Shown piece after piece: positions 61,754-64,000 of a stretch of DNA of 64,000 nt. The notes under the pieces were generated by a model. It searched no databases. It worked only from the letters and a program-made list of their open reading frames with translations, and was not told where the DNA came from. The position numbers and the translations under genes were made by a program. Where the stretch lies: the NCBI GenBank assembly GCA_027488845.1, contig JAIYBC010000025.1, positions 186,001-250,000 of the forward strand, written 5' to 3'. The stretch comes from Verrucomicrobiales bacterium (GTDB lineage Bacteria > Verrucomicrobiota > Verrucomicrobiia > Limisphaerales > UBA9464). Numbering within the stretch: position 1 is the stretch's first letter; each line of letters starts with the position of its first letter.

Positions 61754-62214
61754 GGGAGTTGGGTGACGGTTTCAAAGACGACCTCCCACACGAGGAGTTC
61801 GCCGGTGTTGGTGACTAGGGACAACTGGTCGCCACGCTCCGGGGCTTCGAGCGTGGAAAAGGTTTCGGGAGCCCATCCCGAGAGGTCGATCAGCAGCTGC
61901 AGGGCTACGTCGCCGGAATCCTGCTGCGTGCCCCGCGGCCCGCGGTTCATGGCGATGTTCTCGCTGACCTGAAGAATCACGCGGACGATCAGCGTCTTGG
62001 CCTGAGCCATCCGGTACCGGCAGCTGACGGCCACGCACATGCCAGACCCGCCTTCGCCGGTGCTACGGCGCAGCGCCTGGTTGATCTTGGAGACGAGGTC
62101 CCGATCGTAGTCGCCGATGACGGCCGCCGAGGGCGGATCCGCGATGTAGCTCAACCCGCCGATCTTCTCGATCAGCGCGTCCATCAGTCTGGAACGAAGG
62201 GTTGGCTCGGACAT
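61750..62214 (-). CDS. Phage tail completion/terminator-like protein
   Basis: 154 residues. MSEPTLRSRLMDALIEKIGGL ... YDRDLVSKINQALRR ... LIVRVILQVSENIAMNRG ... LVTNTGELLVWEVVFETVTQL resembles the small alpha/beta proteins that cap phage tails (Gp37-like/minor tail). Position between the virion morphogenesis gene and the tail tube supports it. The end overlaps the tail-tube-like gene by 4 bases. Confidence 0.66.
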   Translation of the reverse strand: MSEPTLRSRLMDALIEKIGGLSYIADPPSAAVIGDYDRDLVSKINQALRRSTGEGGSGMCVAVSCRYRMAQAKTLIVRVILQVSENIAMNRGPRGTQQDSGDVALQLLIDLSGWAPETFSTLEAPERGDQLSLVTNTGELLVWEVVFETVTQLP

Positions 62215-62283
62215 CGCACCGAAGGATGCCTGAACCGAATCACCGCCTCCCGTTCGCGGGGAACAGCGAGGGATGTGTGAAGG

Positions 62284-62823
62284 CTAAAGAGGGATCTCCC
62301 GAATAGCCCGGACCGCGCTGTCGAGCAGTCGTCCGGATGGCGGCAGCGCATTGGGATCCGCTGGGAGCACGGCCTGCCTGACGAGCCTGTAGACCACCAT
62401 TGCCTCGGGGCCTTCGGTCACCAACGCCGGCCCCACCCCATCGACGATGGCAAACTGCAAGCCATCGAACTCCCCGGCGCGCTTGCCGTAGGCCGCGGCG
62501 ATGGCCGGGATGGTGAGATACTTGCCTTTGACCGGCTTGATCGTGGCGCCGAGCACCTTCGCCCGCATCGGGTACGGGAACACCAGGGTGACGCCATTGG
62601 AGTCGACCTCCTGCCGCGTTCCGCGGGCGATTTGCTCCCAGAAGTGCTGTTTGGGGAACCCGGTCTTGTTGGGTTCCTGATCGCGCGCTGCCAGGTGGGC
62701 CTGCGCCTCGTCAAACACTGCGGCACCGATGGCCTCGTAGACTGGAAGAGATCCGTACCGCTCAACCACCGTGGTGAAAAGGCCGCTGGGATCCGGTGGG
62801 GTCGATTGGACGGCAAAAGCCAT
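62284..62823 (-). CDS. Phage virion morphogenesis-like or head-tail joining protein
   Basis: 179 residues. PSGLFTTVVERYGSLPVYEA, AVFDEAQAHLAARDQEPNKTGFPKQHFWEQIARGTRQEVDSNGVTLVFPYPMRAKVLGATIKPVKGKYLTIPA is like phage virion morphogenesis (Mu gpG/HK97 gp10) proteins at the head-tail junction. Starts 2 bp after the head morphogenesis gene stop and is followed by a 69-bp gap. Confidence 0.7.
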   Translation of the reverse strand: MAFAVQSTPPDPSGLFTTVVERYGSLPVYEAIGAAVFDEAQAHLAARDQEPNKTGFPKQHFWEQIARGTRQEVDSNGVTLVFPYPMRAKVLGATIKPVKGKYLTIPAIAAAYGKRAGEFDGLQFAIVDGVGPALVTEGPEAMVVYRLVRQAVLPADPNALPPSGRLLDSAVRAIREIPL

Positions 62824-62825
62824 GG

Positions 62826-63704
62826 TCAGATTGCCTCGAGGATGCCGTCGTCGTTGACCTGGAACTCGGACTGCAGTCCCTGCTCAAGGACCTCCTGCAG
62901 TCGACGGGCCAGCTCAGCATCCCAGTCCGAGACGTTGGCGGCGACGCTGTCGTCCAGGCCGAACTCCTGACGGGGATCCGAAACCCTCTGCTCGGGCTGA
63001 ATCAGACCCAGCCGGACGCATTCACGGCGGCCGATGTTCTGAACCCCCATCCCGGAGTTGAAGTCGAAGGGCGGCCACGGAGTGCCGAAGCGGCTGATCT
63101 TTGACCAGACCTCCGAATCCTTCAGCGCAATCATCCGGCCGCTGTAGATCTCGCCGCCGGCAGCCCGCCACCGGTCTTCCCAGTAGCGGGGATTGACCTC
63201 GACCACCTGCCCCTGGCGGACCTCCGAACCCCTTGGCACCCGCCGCATGAACTGGCGGAAGAGTTCCTGGGCTGGAAACGCCAGGCGCGCACCGTCGGAG
63301 TTGGTCCGGGTCCATTGCCCGTACCCCTGCGCCATGCGCGTCTGCGTTTCGATGATCAGGTTGAGTCGAGCGTCGGACCGCAGATCCTGAATCCCGCCCT
63401 CGGCGCCGGCGCCGGGCTGGTAGGAGGACCGGGCGATCAGCTCCTTGAGGCGCAGACGCACCGTGGCCTGGTCGAGGCCCTGCCCGGGACCGTCGGAGAT
63501 GCCGCGTGCCAGCTGGGCCAGCTGGTCTTGAACGTCCTGTAGCAGACCGGCCTCGGTGATCCGGGCGGACAGGAACGAGGCCCGCCGGATCTCTGCCGGG
63601 ATCGACTCCAGCTCGCGGCTGGAAAGAGAAGTTGGCAGCACCCCACGCCGGCGCGCCCACTCGACGGCGTCCCGGAACTCCATGGGGTTGGCTGGAAGGG
63701 GCAT
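62826..63704 (-). CDS. Phage head morphogenesis protein (Mu gpF/SPP1 gp7-like)
   Basis: 292 residues. An N-terminal helical part (PMEFRDAVEWARRRGV) precedes the characteristic C-terminal block WPPFDFNSGMGVQNIGRREC and VRLGLIQPEQ. Members of this family assist prohead assembly and are found next to portal genes. The portal and capsid genes would lie to the right, beyond the window edge. A 3-bp gap separates it from the 95-residue gene. Confidence 0.78.
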   Translation of the reverse strand: MPLPANPMEFRDAVEWARRRGVLPTSLSSRELESIPAEIRRASFLSARITEAGLLQDVQDQLAQLARGISDGPGQGLDQATVRLRLKELIARSSYQPGAGAEGGIQDLRSDARLNLIIETQTRMAQGYGQWTRTNSDGARLAFPAQELFRQFMRRVPRGSEVRQGQVVEVNPRYWEDRWRAAGGEIYSGRMIALKDSEVWSKISRFGTPWPPFDFNSGMGVQNIGRRECVRLGLIQPEQRVSDPRQEFGLDDSVAANVSDWDAELARRLQEVLEQGLQSEFQVNDDGILEAI

Positions 63705-63707
63705 CGC

Positions 63708-63995
63708 CTACGGGGCGTTCGTTAAAATCGTCGGCATGGCAGCTCTCAATTCCTCTCGGACCAGCACCAGCGACGGCGAGATGTTGGTCGCCTGAGCCCA
63801 AGGCAATCGCACAGAACGAAGCTCCTTGAACGACGTAGGCTTCCCATCAACGCGGACAACTTCCTCGTACATGGACGACACCGTGATCTCACCGGTGGCT
63901 GGGTCCGCGTCGAAAACAAAGCGACGCCATTCGCGGGTTTTGATTTCAACCACGGTACGCGTGGTGGTCGATACTGTGATAGCGTCATCCGGCAC
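63708..63995 (-). CDS. Small phage protein, start uncertain at window edge
   Basis: 95 residues from a GTG at 63995. VVEIKTREWRRFVFDADPATGEITVSSMYEEVVRVDGKP suggests a small beta-rich protein. No upstream stop is visible in the five remaining bases, so the true start may lie beyond the window. Function unknown; position next to the head morphogenesis gene. Confidence 0.55.
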   Translation of the reverse strand: MPDDAITVSTTTRTVVEIKTREWRRFVFDADPATGEITVSSMYEEVVRVDGKPTSFKELRSVRLPWAQATNISPSLVLVREELRAAMPTILTNAP

Positions 63996-64000
63996 TTGAG

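Overview
The window is a high-GC bacterial chromosome segment, most likely from the phylum Verrucomicrobiota (an inference from gene content). The supporting genes are a sulfatase, a planctomycete/verrucomicrobia-type pair (DUF1549/DUF1553 cytochrome-like protein and DUF1501 Tat protein), stand-alone pseudopilins ending in an H...DG motif, and many secreted or lipoprotein genes of unknown role. Housekeeping genes are scattered among them: phhB-type dehydratase, uracil-DNA glycosylase, pyruvate kinase, mnmG, lipA, an RluA-type pseudouridine synthase, thrC, purL and one tRNA-Ala(CGC).

Layout. 1-6.8 kb: dehydratase, uracil-DNA glycosylase divergent from pyruvate kinase, small envelope proteins, a YihY/BrkB membrane protein and a GYF/DUF4013 membrane protein. 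6.9-9.0 kb: mnmG with two perfect 16-bp parS-like palindromes, one inside the gene and one just upstream, which suggests proximity to the replication origin. 9.1-18.5 kb: an MBOAT acyltransferase with a SGNH-type partner, two pseudopilins, a beta-CASP metallo-beta-lactamase RNase-like protein and a large secreted protein followed by a strong terminator. 18.6-29.5 kb: an arginyltransferase-like protein, a coupled pair (Sel1-repeat protein and a 1013-residue CsgG-like/EF-hand protein), a pseudopilin bracketed by 119-bp direct repeats, a propeller protein, lipA and rluA. 29.4-43.5 kb: a TPR membrane protein, tRNA-Ala, a Liv-type binding protein, a sulfatase-SGNH fusion, a cytochrome c-like protein, the DUF1549/DUF1553 and DUF1501 genes, and thrC. 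43.7-53.9 kb: a small lipoprotein, purL, a TPR membrane protein, and an envelope operon (glycine-zipper protein, LpoB-like, TPR lipoprotein, YcfL-like, secreted protein). 54.2-64 kb: a tightly packed, single-strand prophage structural module (head morphogenesis, virion morphogenesis, tail tube, chaperone, tape measure, tail-tip giant) that runs off the right edge.

Regulation. Several genes share a promoter pattern of TTGnnn, a 16-17 bp spacer and TAGnnT, placed 6-11 bases before the start codon. This predicts leaderless or nearly leaderless transcripts. Dispersed intergenic repeats are also present: a two-block family seen three times, and the 119-bp pair. In the phage module the genes are coupled by ATGA/GTGA overlaps; these overlaps expose a 52-residue cysteine-containing gene that length-filtered gene calling would miss.
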